Positions 10,201 through 24,714 of a stretch of DNA of 64,000 nucleotides are shown piece by piece. Below the pieces are notes generated by a model. The model was not told the DNA's origin, did not search any database, and saw only the letters and a program-made list of their open reading frames with translations. Both the position numbers and the translations under genes were made by a program. Source of the DNA: Liolophura sinensis (lineage: Eukaryota > Mollusca > Polyplacophora > Chitonida > Chitonidae); the NCBI RefSeq assembly GCF_032854445.1, contig NW_027017958.1, positions 397,001-461,000 on the forward strand, given 5' to 3'. How positions within the stretch are numbered: position 1 is the stretch's first letter; each line of letters begins with the position of its first letter.

Positions 10201-11869
10201 TGTAATCATTACATTAGCATATTCAGTTACAAGATGAATATTGTAATCATTATAATAACATCATCAGTTACAAAATGAACATTGTATTCATTTTATTAGC
10301 ACGTTCAATTACAAGATGAACATTGTAATCATTATAAAAACATCATCAGTTGCAAGGTGAACATTGTAATCACTATACAAGCATGCTCAGTTGCAAAATG
10401 GACATTGTAATCATTACAATAGCATATTTAGTTACAAGATGAACATTGTAATCAATATAATAATGTGCTCAGTTACAAGGTGAACATTGTAATCATTGCA
10501 ATAGCGTGCTCAGTTACAAGATGAACATTGTAATCATTTTAATAGCATGTTCAGTTACAGGATGAACATTGTAATAATTTAATAGCGTGTTCAGTTACAA
10601 AATGAACATTGAAATCATTATAATAGAATGTTCAGTGCCAAGATGAACATTGCAATCATTATAATAGCATATTCAGTTACAAGATGAACATTATAATAAC
10701 CTAATACCGTGTTCAGTTACAAAATGAACATTAAAATTATTATAATAGCACGTTCAGTGACAAGGTGAACATTTAAATCATTATATTAGCATGCTCAGTT
10801 ACAAGGTGAACATTGTAATCATTATAATAGCGTCAACGGTTACAAAATCATTATTGTAATCACTATAATATCATGCTCAGTTACAAAATGAATATTGCAA
10901 TCATTATATTAGCATATTTCATTACAAGATGAACATTGTAATCGTTATTATAGCATATGTAGTTACAAGATGAACATTGTAATCAGTAAAAAGCATGTTC
11001 AGTTGCAAAATGAACATTGTAATCATTATATTAGCCTGTTCAGTTACAAGATAAACATTGTAATCATAATAACAGCATGGTCAGTTACAAGATGAACATT
11101 GTAATCATTGTAATAGCATGCTCAGTTACAAGATGAACATTGTAATCATTATAATAGCATATTCGGTTACAGGATGAACATTGCAATAACCTAATACCGT
11201 GTTCAGTTACAAAATGAACATTAAAACTATTATAATATCACTTTCAGTGACATGGTGAACATTGGAATCATTATAATAGCATGTTCAGTTACAAGGTGAT
11301 TTTTGTAATTACTATAATAGCATGGTCAGTTACAAGACACCCTTTGTAATTATTATAATAGCATCTTCAGTTACAAGATAAACATTGTAATCATTATTTT
11401 AGCACGTTTAGTTAAAACGTGAGGATTGTAATCGATATAATAGCATGTTCTGCTACAAGATAAATATTGTAATTATTGTAATGGCATTTTCATTTACAAG
11501 GTGAACATTGTAATCATTATAATAACATGTTCACTTACAAGATGAACATTGTAATCATTATATTAGGACGTTCAGTTACAAGATGAACATTGTAATCATT
11601 ATAATAGCATGTTCAGTTACAAAATGAACATTGTAATTATTATAATATCATGCTTAGTTACAAGATGAACATTGTTATCAGTATAATAGCATGTTCAGTT
11701 ACAACATAAACATTGTAATCATTATAATAGCATGCTCAATTACAAGATGAACATTGTAATCAGTATAATAGCATGCTCAGTTACAAATTTAACAATGTAA
11801 TCATTATACTAGTATGCTCAGTTACAAGATGAACATTGTAATCATTATAATAACATGTTCAGTTACCAG

Positions 11870-11899
11870 AGAGAACGACGTTAAAACCCAAGCACTCAC
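11870..11899 (+). repeat. SINE-tail segment inside a 41-bp monomer (3)
   Basis: Single copy here, since the 369-bp duplication is absent. It ends 229 bp before block 2. Same sequence as at 806. Confidence 0.8.
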
Positions 11900-13014
11900 T
11901 CAGTTACCAGATGAACATTGTAATCATTATATTAGGACGTTCAGTTACAAGATGAACATTGTAATCAATATAATAGCATATTCAGTTACAAAATGAACAT
12001 TGTAATCATTATACTAGTATGCCCAGTTACAAGATGAACATTGTAATCAGTATAATAGCATGCTCAGTTACAAGATGAACATTGTAATCATTATAATAGC
12101 ATGTTCAGTTACCAGATGAACATTGTAAGAATTATTTTTAGAATAAATCGCTTCCAAACTCTGGTATATTCACCTTAGTTTAACTAAACGCCATCATATC
12201 GTATTTAAGTTAATTACATGTAATATTGTAATAGGCATGTTCTTAAGTCAAGTGGCCCTTTGTTTAGCCTTTTAAAACGGAAACTACAGGTATGCACATT
12301 TAAGAGAACTTATGTTTGTCCTTTTTTAAAACCATTTTCTTCATTCCTCAATGAAAAATACATGCATTGTTTCGCACCCCTATTTGCAGCGTACTGGCAA
12401 TGGGCCAAATGTGTAGAATACGATATCTGTGAAATTAATCTGACTGCAATAAGATCAGAAAATTCGACCCCAATTCTTTGATGGTTTCTCTACGGTTCTT
12501 CTATATCGGGACTAGTCTTGCTGACAATGGTAACTCATGCTCGTCGGCAGGTACACGTACGTTAATGAGATCAATAACTTTGTCTCTTTCTTTCAGGACA
12601 AATATGTACCTTATTAAACTAACGGTTTTGACAGATAAATGTAACAGCTCTGTGATCTCATCATGTTAGAAATGAAATAAAAAATGCGATATAGACGTAC
12701 TTGAGCTCCTAATATGTTTTTTCCAGAGTGCTTACGGTGGACTTCGTTTGGATTCTGTGAGGGTTTTGATAGGTCTGTTATATGTTAATTGTGGATTACT
12801 GAAAACTCGCACCACTAATATTATATGTACAAACATGTATGCTTAAAGCCTTCCTTTCACTAGGAAATAAAATAGCCTGAGTAGGAGCCTTGTCAGGTGG
12901 GGTTATGTATGGGAGGACTAAGGTTTGCCTGAAGTGAAAGACATAGGTACAGTAAATGGCGCAGAGACATACATGTCTTTACAAATAAATGTTATCTGAT
13001 CGTCAGTTGCACAG

Positions 13015-13382
13015 ACCGGCCCGGATAGCACAGTTGGTAGAGCGTCCGCTTCGGGACCGGTAGATCCAGGATCAATCCTTGGTCGAGTCACACCTAAGAC
13101 TTTAAAAGAGGAAGTTGTAACTTCCTCGTTTGGCGTTCAGCATGAAGGGGATAGTGCAACGACTGGTTGACCCGTTTCAGTATAATGGCTCGGGCGGGGC
13201 GGCTTACTTGCCTTCGGTAAGTCGTCTCAGTGATGCAGCACTAAATAAAAGAGCGGTGAAAATCCGTCCTCCTGCAACAAGGAGGCACATTACACGTGCA
13301 TGCACCCTAATGATTCCTTCGTCGTCATATGACTGAAAAATTGTTGAGTACGACGTTAAACCCCAAGCACTCACTCACTCAC
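13015..13382 (+). mobile_element. tRNA-derived SINE-1 (copy 2)
   Basis: Same insertion as in block 1, with the same 12-bp flanking repeat TCAGTTGCACAG at 13003-13014 and 13383-13394, so it was inherited by block duplication and not inserted anew. A box at 13026-13037 and B box at 13070-13078 are intact. Confidence 0.87.
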
Positions 13383-13451
13383 TCAGTTGCACAGCGACAT
13401 ACATGTCTATACAGAAAAATGCTATCTGATCGCAGTCAGTGTAAAATTCCT

Positions 13452-13586
13452 GACGGTGTTTACTGTGCAGCAGAGATTCAGGATGGTGCTTACTGTGTAG
13501 CAGAGTTTCAGGATGGTATTTACTGTGCAGCAGAGATTCAGGATGGTGTTTACGGTGCAACAGAGATTCAGTATGGTGTTAATTGA
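13452..13586 (+). repeat. 30-bp minisatellite (copy 2)
   Basis: About 4.5 units, identical in number and order to block 1. It generates open frames on both strands because its period is divisible by three. Confidence 0.9.
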
Positions 13587-13833
13587 TTTAATCAACGATT
13601 CAGGAAAACACAGTGATCCAGGTTTAGAAGCTGCCTGACTTCAGGTTATATTAATATCTTGAAGTAATGATACTTCGTTGCTTGAAACCATTTAAACATC
13701 CGAATTCCACTGACTCTGTCAACACGCTGGATGAAAGAATAAATTGGAGTGAAATCAGTTAGAGAAACACATGATTTTCTATCGGCCTCACAACGTTTTA
13801 CATTTTACTTACTTATTTAATTTTTGTTTGAGG

Positions 13834-14019
13834 AGGGCCTCAGTTACCGAGGGGGTCAGCACGCCATCGCCCTGCAATGGGCTTCCAACCGATGCGGTCG
13901 CTGTGAGTTCAAGTCCAGCTCAGGCTGGCTGCCTCTTTTTGCCGTCCATGAGGAGGTCTTCTGGCAACCTGCGGGTAGTCGTGGGTTTCCCCCAGTACAC
14001 CAAATAAATAAATAAATAA
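13834..14019 (+). mobile_element. tRNA-derived SINE-2 (copy 2)
   Basis: Same element as in block 1, B box at 13907-13915, AAAT-type tail. Carries GGCTGCC at 13928-13934 where copies 1, 4 and 5 have GGCTTCC. Confidence 0.82.
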
Positions 14020-15854
14020 TGTTACGACCCAAACTGTCTGTATTATAAAGAGATGGCTTGTTCGAAATACACGACAGTTTAGCCGCACAAAAAAGTAACC
14101 AAAACCAGCAGATTTTATTTTTCAACAATTTATTACATTTAACAGGAACAGATAACAAGACTTTTACAAGAGCTAAAATACTTAAGTTTAACAAGAAATG
14201 ATGGCAATATCTATACAAATACTAAAGTACTTACACAATGCTGAAAAATGCACAGAGGCAATATTTACAAGAGCGAAAGTCCACAGTATAACTGAGTGTA
14301 TGACGACATATACACAAAATTCCACAGACAGGGTCCGTGTACTAAATAAGCACTGTGTACACAAGAGCACAAATTAAGCCTTTGAAGCCTTTGTTGCTAA
14401 CTAGATAGCGTTTTAGATCTCTTGAAATGACACCTGAAAGGTTTGATTCAATTGTTGTGTAACAGTAATCACCGAATGACTGGATGATTGGGTTTGACGT
14501 CACATTGTAATGCAAGAATGAAAGAAAGATTCAAAGGTTGAAAGCAATCACTGCGAGGTGTTACTTAAAAATCAGGTTGCCTTACACCTGTCAAGGCACG
14601 GGATACCACGGATTGCAGATAGTTCTCTGCTGATTTATTTTCATTTATTTTTGTCGATTGTTGAGAAACCTTGCTATAATGACTGAAAAGAGAAACGATC
14701 ATAAAAGCTGCGGGACCAAGTGTTCTCTGTAATCCCACATGGAACACTGGGGTTAGAGCTGATTTCCTAGCTGGCACCATCTTTTAAGTGCCAATATTGA
14801 GAAATGCCTTCTATTTCTTCTCAACGATCAACGGTACAAAGATGCAGTTTGGACCAAATACACACTAAAAAGCTCATCTTATCCCCACACATTATCCAGA
14901 CTAAATGTTTCATTTTTCCCCTCAGCTGAAATAGACTAAATCCAGTTAAAGAGAAACGTGTTTTATAATAGCATGCTCAGTTACAAGATAAACATTGTAA
15001 TCATTGTATTAGCATGCTCAGTTACAAGGTGAACATTGTAATCATTATATTAGCACGCTCAGTTACAAGGTAAACATTGTAATCATTATAATAGAAAGCT
15101 CAGTTACAAGATGAAAATTGTAATCATAATAGAATATTCAGTTACAAGATGAACATTGTAATCATTAAAATAGCATGTTCAGTTACAAGGTGAACATTGT
15201 AATCATTATAAAAACATGCCCAGTTACAAGATGAACATTGTAATAGTTAAAATAGCATGTTCAGTTACGAATTCAACATTGTAATCATTATAATAGCATG
15301 CTCAGTTGCAAGATAAACATTGTAATCATTATAATATCATTTTCAGTTACAAGATGAAGATTGTAATCGACATAATAGCATGTTCAGTTACAAAATGAAC
15401 ATTGTCATCATTAAAATAGCATGTTCAGTTAAAAGGTGAACATTGTAATCATTATAAAAACATGCTCAGTTACAAGATGAACATTGTAATCATTATAATA
15501 CCATGTTCAGTTACAAGGTGGACATTGTAATCAGTATAAAAGCATGCTCAGTTGCAAAATGGACATTGTAATCATTACATTAGCATATTCAGTTACAAGA
15601 TGAATATTGTAATCATTAAAATGACATCATCAGTTACAAAATGAACATTGTATTCATTATATTAGCACGTTCAATTACAAGATGAACATTGTAATCATTA
15701 TAATAATGTGCTCAGTTACAAGGTGAACATTGTAATCATTACAATAGCGTGCTCAGTTACAAGATGAACATTGTAATCATTATAAAAACATGCCCAATTA
15801 CAAAATGAACATTGTAATAGTTATAATAGCATGTTCAGTTACAAAGTGAACATT

Positions 15855-17986
15855 GTAATCATTGTAATAGCATGTTCAGTTACAAAGTGAACATTGTAAT
15901 CCTTATAATTGCATGTTCAGTTACAAGATGAACATTGTAATCATTATAAAAACATCATCAGTTGCAAGGTGAACATTGTAATCACTATACAAGCATGCTC
16001 AGTTGCAAAATGGACATTGTAATCATTACAAAAGCATATTTAGTTACAAGATGAACATTGTAGTCATTATAATAATGTGCTCAGTTACAAGGTGAACATT
16101 GTAATCATTACAATAGCCTGCTCAGTTACAAGGTGAACATTGTAATCATTATAAAAACATGCCCAGTTACAAGATGAACATTGTAATAGTTAAATTAGCA
16201 TGTTCAGTTACGAAGTGAACATTGTAATCATTATAATAGCATGCTCAGTTGCAAGATAAACATTGTTATCATTATAATATCATTTTCAGTTACAAGATGA
16301 AGATTGTAATCGACATAATAGCATGTTCAGTTACAAGATGAACATTGTAATCATTATAATAGCATGTTCAGTTACAAAGTAAACATTGTAATCATTATAA
16401 TAGCGTCAACGGTTACAAAATCATCATTGTAATCAATATAATAGCATGCTCAGTTACAAAATGAATATTGCAATCATTATATTAGCATATTTTATTACAA
16501 GAGGAACAATGTAATCATTATTATAGCATATGTAGTTACAAGATGAACATTGTAATCATTATAAAAACATCATCAGTTACAAAGTGAACATTGTAATCAG
16601 TATAAAAGCATGCTCAGTTGCAAAATAGACATTGTAATCATTACATTAGAATATTCAGTTACAAGATGAATATTGTAATCATTATAATAACATCATCAGT
16701 TACAAAATGAACATTGTATTCATTATATTAGCACGTTCAATTACAAGATGAACATTGTAATCTTTATAATAACATCATCAGTTACAAAATGAACATTGTA
16801 TTCATTATATTAGCACGTTCAATTACAAGATGAACATTGTAATCATTATAATATCATGCTCAGTTGCAAGATGAAGATTGTAATCGACATAATAGCATGT
16901 TTAGTTACAAGATGAACATTGTAATCATTGTAATAGCATGTCCAGTTACAAAGTGAACATTGTAATCCTTATAATTGCATGTTCAGTTACAAGATGAACA
17001 TTGTAATCATTATAAAAACATCATCAGTTGCAAGGTGAACATTGTAATCACTATACAAGCATGCTCAGTTGCAAAATGGACATTGTAATCATTACAATAG
17101 CATATTTAGTTACAAGATGAACATTGTAGTCATTATAATAATGTGCTCAGTTACAAGGTGAACATTGTAATCATTACAATAGCCTGCTCAGTTACAAGGT
17201 GAACATTGTAATCATTATAAAAACATGCCCAGTTACAAGATGAACATTGTAATAGTTAAATTAGCATGTTCAGTTACGAAGTGAACATTGTAATCATTAT
17301 AATAGCATGCTCAGTTGCAAGATAAACATTGTTATCATTATAATATCATTTTCAGTTACAAGATGAAGATTGTAATCGACATAATAGCATGTTCAGTTAC
17401 AAGATGAACATTGTAATCATTATAATAGCATGTTCAGTTACAAAGTAAACATTGTAATCATTATAATAGCGTCAACGGTTACAAAATCATCATTGTAATC
17501 AATATAATAGCATGCTCAGTTACAAAATGAATATTGCAATCATTATATTAGCATATTTTATTACAAGAGGAACAATGTAATCATTATTATAGCATATGTA
17601 CTTACAAGATGAACATTGTAATCATTATAAAAACATCATCAGTTACAAAGTGAACATTGTAATCAGTATAAAAGCATGCTCAGTTGCAAAATAGACATTG
17701 TAATCATTACATTAGAATATTCAGTTACAAGATGAATATTGTAATCATTATAATAACATCATCAGTTACAAAATGAACATTGTATTCATTATATTAGCAC
17801 GTTCAATTACAAGATGAACATTGTAATCTTTATAATAACATCATCAGTTACAAAATGAACATTGTATTCATTATATTAGCACGTTCAATTACAAGATGAA
17901 CATTGTAATCATTATAATATCATGCTCACTTGCAAGATGAAGATTGTAATCGACATAATAGCATGTTTAGTTACAAGATGAACATT
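15855..17986. repeat. 1,066-bp tandem duplication in array 2
   Basis: Same 26-monomer duplication as in array 1, at the corresponding place. Boundaries approximate. Confidence 0.83.
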
Positions 17987-20900
17987 GTAATCATTGTAAT
18001 AACATGTCCAGTTACAAAGTGAACATTGTAATCCTTATAATTACATGTTCAGTTACAAGATGAACATTGTAATCATTATAAAAACATCATCAGTTGCAAG
18101 ATGAACATTGTAATCATTATAAAAACATGCTCAGTTACAAGATGAACATTGAAATCATTATAATAGCACGTTCAGTTACAAGGTGGACATTGTAATCAGT
18201 ATAAAAGCATGCTCAGTTGCAAAATGGACAATATAATCATTACATTAGCATATTCAGTTACAAGATCAATATTTTAATCATTATAATAACATCATCAGTT
18301 ACAAAATGAAGATTGTATTCATTATATTAGCACGTTCAATTACAAGATGAACATTGTAATCATTATAATATCATGCTCAGATGCAAGATGAAGATTGTAA
18401 TCGACATAATAGCATGTTCAGTTACAAGATGAACATTGTAATCATTGTAATAGCATGTTCAGTTACAAAGTGAACATTGTAATCATTATAAAAACATCAT
18501 CAGTTGCAAGGTGAACATTGTAATCAGTATACAAGCATGCTCAGTTGCAAAATGGACATTGTAATCATTACAATAGCATATTCAGTTACAAGATGAACAT
18601 TGTAATCATTATTATAGCATATGTATTTACAAGATGAACATTGTAATCCTTATAAAAACATCATCAGTTACAAGGTGAACATTGTAATCAGTATAAAAGC
18701 ATGCTCAGTTGCAAAATGGACATTGTAATCATTACATTAGCATATTCAGTTACAAGATGAATACTGTAATCATTAAAATAACATCATCAGTTACAAAATG
18801 AACATTGTATTCATTATATTAGCACGTTCAATTACAAGATGAACATTGTAATCATTATAATATCATGCTCAGTTGCAAGATGAAAATTGTAATCGACATA
18901 ATAGCATGTTTTTTTAAAAGATGAACATTGTAATCATTATAATAGCATGTTCAGTTACAAAGTGAACATTATAATCCTTATAATTGCATGTTCAGTTACA
19001 AGATGAACATTGTAATCATTATAAAAACATCATCAGTTGCAAGGTGAACATTGTAATCAGTATACAAGCATGCTCAGTTGCAAAATGGACATTGTAATGA
19101 TTACAATAGCATATTCAGTTACAAGATGAACATTGTAATCATTATAATAATGTGCTCAGTTACAAGGTGAACATTGTCATCATTACAATAACCTGCTCAG
19201 TTACAAGATGAACATTGTAATCATTATAAAAACATGCCCAGTTACAAGATGAACATTGTAATAGTTAAATTAGCATGTTCAGTTACGAAGTGAACATTGT
19301 AATCATTATAATAGCATGCTCAGTTGCAAGATAAACATTGTTAGCATCTTAATATCCTTTTCAGTTACAAGATGAAGATTGTAACCGACATAATAGCATG
19401 TTCAGTTACAAGATGAACATTGTAATCATTGTAATAGCATGTTCAGTTACAAAGTAAACATTGTAATCATTATAATAGCGTCAACTGTTACAAAATCATC
19501 ATTGTAATCAATAAAATAGCATGCTCAGTTACAAAATGAATATTGCAATTATTATATTAGCATATTTTTTTACAAGATGAACAATGTAATCTTTATTATA
19601 GCATATGTAGTTACAAGATGAACATTGTAATCATTATAAAAACATCATCAGTTACAAGGTGAACATTGTAATCAGTATAAAAGCATGCTCAGTTGCAAAA
19701 TAGACATTGTAATCATTAGATTAGCATATTCATTTACAAGATGAATATTGTAATCATTATAATAACATCATCAGTTACAAAATAAACATTGTATTCATTA
19801 TATTAGCACGTTCAATTACAAGATGAATATTGTAATCATTATAAAAGCATGTTCAGTTACAAGGTGAACATTGTAATCAATATAAAAACATCATCAGTTG
19901 CAAGGTGAACATTGTAATCATTATAAAAACATGCTCAGTTACAAGATGAACATTGAAATCATTATAATAGCATGTTCAGTTACAAGGTGGACATTGTAAT
20001 CAGTATAAAAGCATGCTCAGTTGCAAAATAGACATTATAATCATTACATTAGCATATTCAGTTACAAGATGAATATTTTAATCATTATAATACCATCATC
20101 AGTTACAAAATGAACATTGTATTCATTATATTAGCACGTTCAATTACAAGATGAACATTGTAATCATTATAAAAGCATGTTCAGTTACAAGGTGAACATT
20201 GTAATCATTATAAAAACATGTTCAGTTACAAGATGAACATTGAAATCATTATAATAGCATGTTCAGTTACAAGGTGGACATTGTAATCAGTATAAAAGCA
20301 TGCTCAGTTGCAAAATGGACATTGTAATCATTACATTAGCATATTCAGTTACAAGATGAATTCTGTAATAATTATAATAACATTATCAGTTACAAAATGA
20401 ACATTGTATACATTATATTAGCACGTTCAATTACAAAGTAAATATTGTAATCATTATAAGAGCGTCATCAGTTGCAAGGTGAACATTGTAATCACTATAC
20501 AAGCATGCTCAGTTGCAAAATGGACATTGTAATCATTACAATAGCATATTTAGTTACAAGATGAACATTGTAATCAATATAATAATGTGCTCAGTTACAA
20601 GGTGAACATTGTAATCATTACAATAGCGTGCTCAGTTACAAGATGAACATTGTAATCATTTTAATAGCATGTTCAGTTACAGGATGAACATTGTAATAAT
20701 TTAATAGCGTGTTCAGTTACAAAATGAACATTGAAATCATTATAATAGAATGTTCAGTGCCAAGATGAACATTGCAATCATTATAATAGCATATTCAGTT
20801 ACAAGATGAACATTGAAATCATTATAATAGCATGTTCAGTTACAAGGTGGACATTGTAATCAGTATAAAAGCATGCTCAGTTGCAAAATGGACATTGTAA

Positions 20901-22564
20901 TCATTACATTAGCATATTCAGTTACAAGATGAATATTGTAATCATTATAATAACATCATCAGTTACAAAATGAACATTGTATTCATTTTATTAGCACGTT
21001 CAATTACAAGATGAACATTGTAATCATTATAAAAACATCATCAGTTGCAAGGTGAACATTGTAATCACTATACAAGCATGCTCAGTTGCAAAATGGACAT
21101 TGTAATCATTACAATAGCATATTTAGTTACAAGATGAACATTGTAATCAATATAATAATGTGCTCAGTTACAAGGTGAACATTGTAATCATTGCAATAGC
21201 GTGCTCAGTTACAAGATGAACATTGTAATCATTTTAATAGCATGTTCAGTTACAGGATGAACATTGTAATAATTTAATAGCGTGTTCAGTTACAAAATGA
21301 ACATTGAAATCATTATAATAGAATGTTCAGTGCCAAGATGAACATTGCAATCATTATAATAGCATATTCAGTTACAAGATGAACATTATAATAACCTAAT
21401 ACCGTGTTCAGTTACAAAATGAACATTAAAATTATTATAATAGCACGTTCAGTGACAAGGTGAACATTTAAATCATTATATTAGCATGCTCAGTTACAAG
21501 GTGAACATTGTAATCATTATAATAGCGTCAACGGTTACAAAATCATTATTGTAATCACTATAATATCATGCTCAGTTACAAAATGAATATTGCAATCATT
21601 ATATTAGCATATTTCATTACAAGATGAACATTGTAATCGTTATTATAGCATATGTAGTTACAAGATGAACATTGTAATCAGTAAAAAGCATGTTCAGTTG
21701 CAAAATGAACATTGTAATCATTATATTAGCCTGTTCAGTTACAAGATAAACATTGTAATCATAATAACAGCATGGTCAGTTACAAGATGAACATTGTAAT
21801 CATTGTAATAGCATGCTCAGTTACAAGATGAACATTGTAATCATTATAATAGCATATTCGGTTACAGGATGAACATTGCAATAACCTAATACCGTGTTCA
21901 GTTACAAAATGAACATTAAAACTATTATAATATCACTTTCAGTGACATGGTGAACATTGGAATCATTATAATAGCATGTTCAGTTACAAGGTGATTTTTG
22001 TAATTACTATAATAGCATGGTCAGTTACAAGACACCCTTTGTAATTATTATAATAGCATCTTCAGTTACAAGATAAACATTGTAATCATTATTTTAGCAC
22101 GTTTAGTTAAAACGTGAGGATTGTAATCGATATAATAGCATGTTCTGCTACAAGATAAATATTGTAATTATTGTAATGGCATTTTCATTTACAAGGTGAA
22201 CATTGTAATCATTATAATAACATGTTCACTTACAAGATGAACATTGTAATCATTATATTAGGACGTTCAGTTACAAGATGAACATTGTAATCATTATAAT
22301 AGCATGTTCAGTTACAAAATGAACATTGTAATTATTATAATATCATGCTTAGTTACAAGATGAACATTGTTATCAGTATAATAGCATGTTCAGTTACAAC
22401 ATAAACATTGTAATCATTATAATAGCATGCTCAATTACAAGATGAACATTGTAATCAGTATAATAGCATGCTCAGTTACAAATTTAACAATGTAATCATT
22501 ATACTAGTATGCTCAGTTACAAGATGAACATTGTAATCATTATAATAACATGTTCAGTTACCAG

Positions 22565-22594
22565 AGAGAACGACGTTAAAACCCAAGCACTCAC
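22565..22594 (+). repeat. SINE-tail segment inside a 41-bp monomer (4)
   Basis: Single copy ending 229 bp before block 3. Same sequence and same 41-bp phase as at 806. Confidence 0.8.
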
Positions 22595-23709
22595 TCAGTT
22601 ACCAGATGAACATTGTAATCATTATATTAGGACGTTCAGTTACAAGATGAACATTGTAATCAATATAATAGCATATTCAGTTACAAAATGAACATTGTAA
22701 TCATTATACTAGTATGCCCAGTTACAAGATGAACATTGTAATCAGTATAATAGCATGCTCAGTTACAAGATGAACATTGTAATCATTATAATAGCATGTT
22801 CAGTTACCAGATGAACATTGTAAGAATTATTTTTAGAATAAATCGCTTCCAAACTCTGGTATATTCACCTTAGTTTAACTAAACGCCATCATATCGTATT
22901 TAAGTTAATTACATGTAATATTGTAATAGGCATGTTCTTAAGTCAAGTGGCCCTTTGTTTAGCCTTTTAAAACGGAAACTACAGGTATGCACATTTAAGA
23001 GAACTTATGTTTGTCCTTTTTTAAAACCATTTTCTTCATTCCTCAATGAAAAATACATGCATTGTTTCGCACCCCTATTTGCAGCGTACTGGCAATGGGC
23101 CAAATGTGTAGAATACGATATCTGTGAAATTAATCTGACTGCAATAAGATCAGAAAATTCGACCCCAATTCTTTGATGGTTTCTCTACGGTTCTTCTATA
23201 TCGGGACTAGTCTTGCTGACAATGGTAACTCATGCTCGTCGGCAGGTACACGTACGTTAATGAGATCAATAACTTTGTCTCTTTCTTTCAGGACAAATAT
23301 GTACCTTATTAAACTAACGGTTTTGACAGATAAATGTAACAGCTCTGTGATCTCATCATGTTAGAAATGAAATAAAAAATGCGATATAGACGTACTTGAG
23401 CTCCTAATATGTTTTTTCCAGAGTGCTTACGGTGGACTTCGTTTGGATTCTGTGAGGGTTTTGATAGGTCTGTTATATGTTAATTGTGGATTACTGAAAA
23501 CTCGCACCACTAATATTATATGTACAAACATGTATGCTTAAAGCCTTCCTTTCACTAGGAAATAAAATAGCCTGAGTAGGAGCCTTGTCAGGTGGGGTTA
23601 TGTATGGGAGGACTAAGGTTTGCCTGAAGTGAAAGACATAGGTACAGTAAATGGCGCAGAGACATACATGTCTTTACAAATAAATGTTATCTGATCGTCA
23701 GTTGCACAG

Positions 23710-24077
23710 ACCGGCCCGGATAGCACAGTTGGTAGAGCGTCCGCTTCGGGACCGGTAGATCCAGGATCAATCCTTGGTCGAGTCACACCTAAGACTTTAA
23801 AAGAGGAAGTTGTAACTTCCTCGTTTGGCGTTCAGCATGAAGGGGATAGTGCAACGACTGGTTGACCCGTTTCAGTATAATGGCTCGGGCGGGGCGGCTT
23901 ACTTGCCTTCGGTAAGTCGTCTCAGTGATGCAGCACTAAATAAAAGAGCGGTGAAAATCCGTCCTCCTGCAACAAGGAGGCACATTACACGTGCATGCAC
24001 CCTAATGATTCCTTCGTCGTCATATGACTGAAAAATTGTTGAGTACGACGTTAAACCCCAAGCACTCACTCACTCAC
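23710..24077 (+). mobile_element. tRNA-derived SINE-1 (copy 3)
   Basis: Same inherited insertion with the same flanking 12-bp repeat. A box 23721-23732, B box 23765-23773, both intact. Confidence 0.87.
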
Positions 24078-24146
24078 TCAGTTGCACAGCGACATACATG
24101 TCTATACAGAAAAATGCTATCTGATCGCAGTCAGTGTAAAATTCCT

Positions 24147-24281
24147 GACGGTGTTTACTGTGCAGCAGAGATTCAGGATGGTGCTTACTGTGTAGCAGAG
24201 TTTCAGGATGGTATTTACTGTGCAGCAGAGATTCAGGATGGTGTTTACGGTGCAACAGAGATTCAGTATGGTGTTAATTGA
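24147..24281 (+). repeat. 30-bp minisatellite (copy 3)
   Basis: Same ~4.5 units as in the other blocks. Confidence 0.9.
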
Positions 24282-24528
24282 TTTAATCAACGATTCAGGA
24301 AAACACAGTGATCCAGGTTTAGAAGCTGCCTGACTTCAGGTTATATTAATATCTTGAAGTAATGATACTTCGTTGCTTGAAACCATTTAAACATCCGAAT
24401 TCCACTGACTCTGTCAACACGCTGGATGAAAGAATAAATTGGAGTGAAATCAGTTAGAGAAACACATGATTTTCTATCGGCCTCACAACGTTTTACATTT
24501 TACTTACTTATTTAATTTTTGTTTGAGG

Positions 24529-24714
24529 AGGGCCTCAGTTACCGAGGGGGTCAGCACGCCATCGCCCTGCAATGGGCTTCCAACCGATGCGGTCGCTGTG
24601 AGTTCAAGTCCAGCTCAGGCTGGCTGCCTCTTTTTGCCGTCCATGAGGAGGTCTTCTGGCAACCTGCGGGTAGTCGTGGGTTTCCCCCAGTACACCAAAT
24701 AAATAAATAAATAA
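24529..24714 (+). mobile_element. tRNA-derived SINE-2 (copy 3)
   Basis: Same element, with the GGCTGCC variant shared with copy 2. B box at 24602-24610, AAAT-type tail. Confidence 0.82.

Larger units (their letters stand above)
4271..12128. repeat. 41-bp satellite array 1, 7,858 bp
   Basis: About 190 monomers between blocks 1 and 2. A recurrent five-monomer module of about 205 bp is visible, with successive units opening CATCATCAG, CATGCTCAGTTGC, CATATTCAG, CATCATCAGTTAC and CACGTTCAATTAC. A 1,066-bp (26-monomer) tandem duplication lies at ~5160-7291. A ~350-bp stretch near 9768 recurs 573 bp further on. The array has the same length as the next one and differs from it at only a few positions that I spotted: 8471 A/G, 9149 G/A, 10013 G/C. 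No gene or other element is visible inside it. Confidence 0.95.
12129..14965. repeat. 2.84-kb interspersed block, copy 2
   Basis: 2,837 bp, the same architecture as copy 1 shifted by exactly 10,695 bp. It differs from copy 1 at six positions I can see: CT for TA at 12174-12175, C at 12536, C at 13618, G at 13931 and G at 14203. The 12174-12175, 13931 and 14203 changes are shared with copy 3, placing copies 2 and 3 together. The left (to ~12965), middle (13587-13833) and right (14020-14965) stretches hold nothing I recognise. Confidence 0.93.
14966..22823. repeat. 41-bp satellite array 2, 7,858 bp
   Basis: Equal in length to array 1 and nearly identical to it at an offset of 10,695 bp, including the 1,066-bp duplication, the 573-bp-spaced repeat and the same irregular variant monomers. 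Differences that I spotted lie at 19166, 19844 and 20708. Such similarity over 7.9 kb of satellite means very recent duplication or conversion, or an assembly effect. Confidence 0.95.

Noticed and set aside
4271-12128. CRISPR array
   Set aside because: Whole monomers repeat head to tail with no unique spacers, there are no cas genes, and the SINEs indicate a eukaryote.
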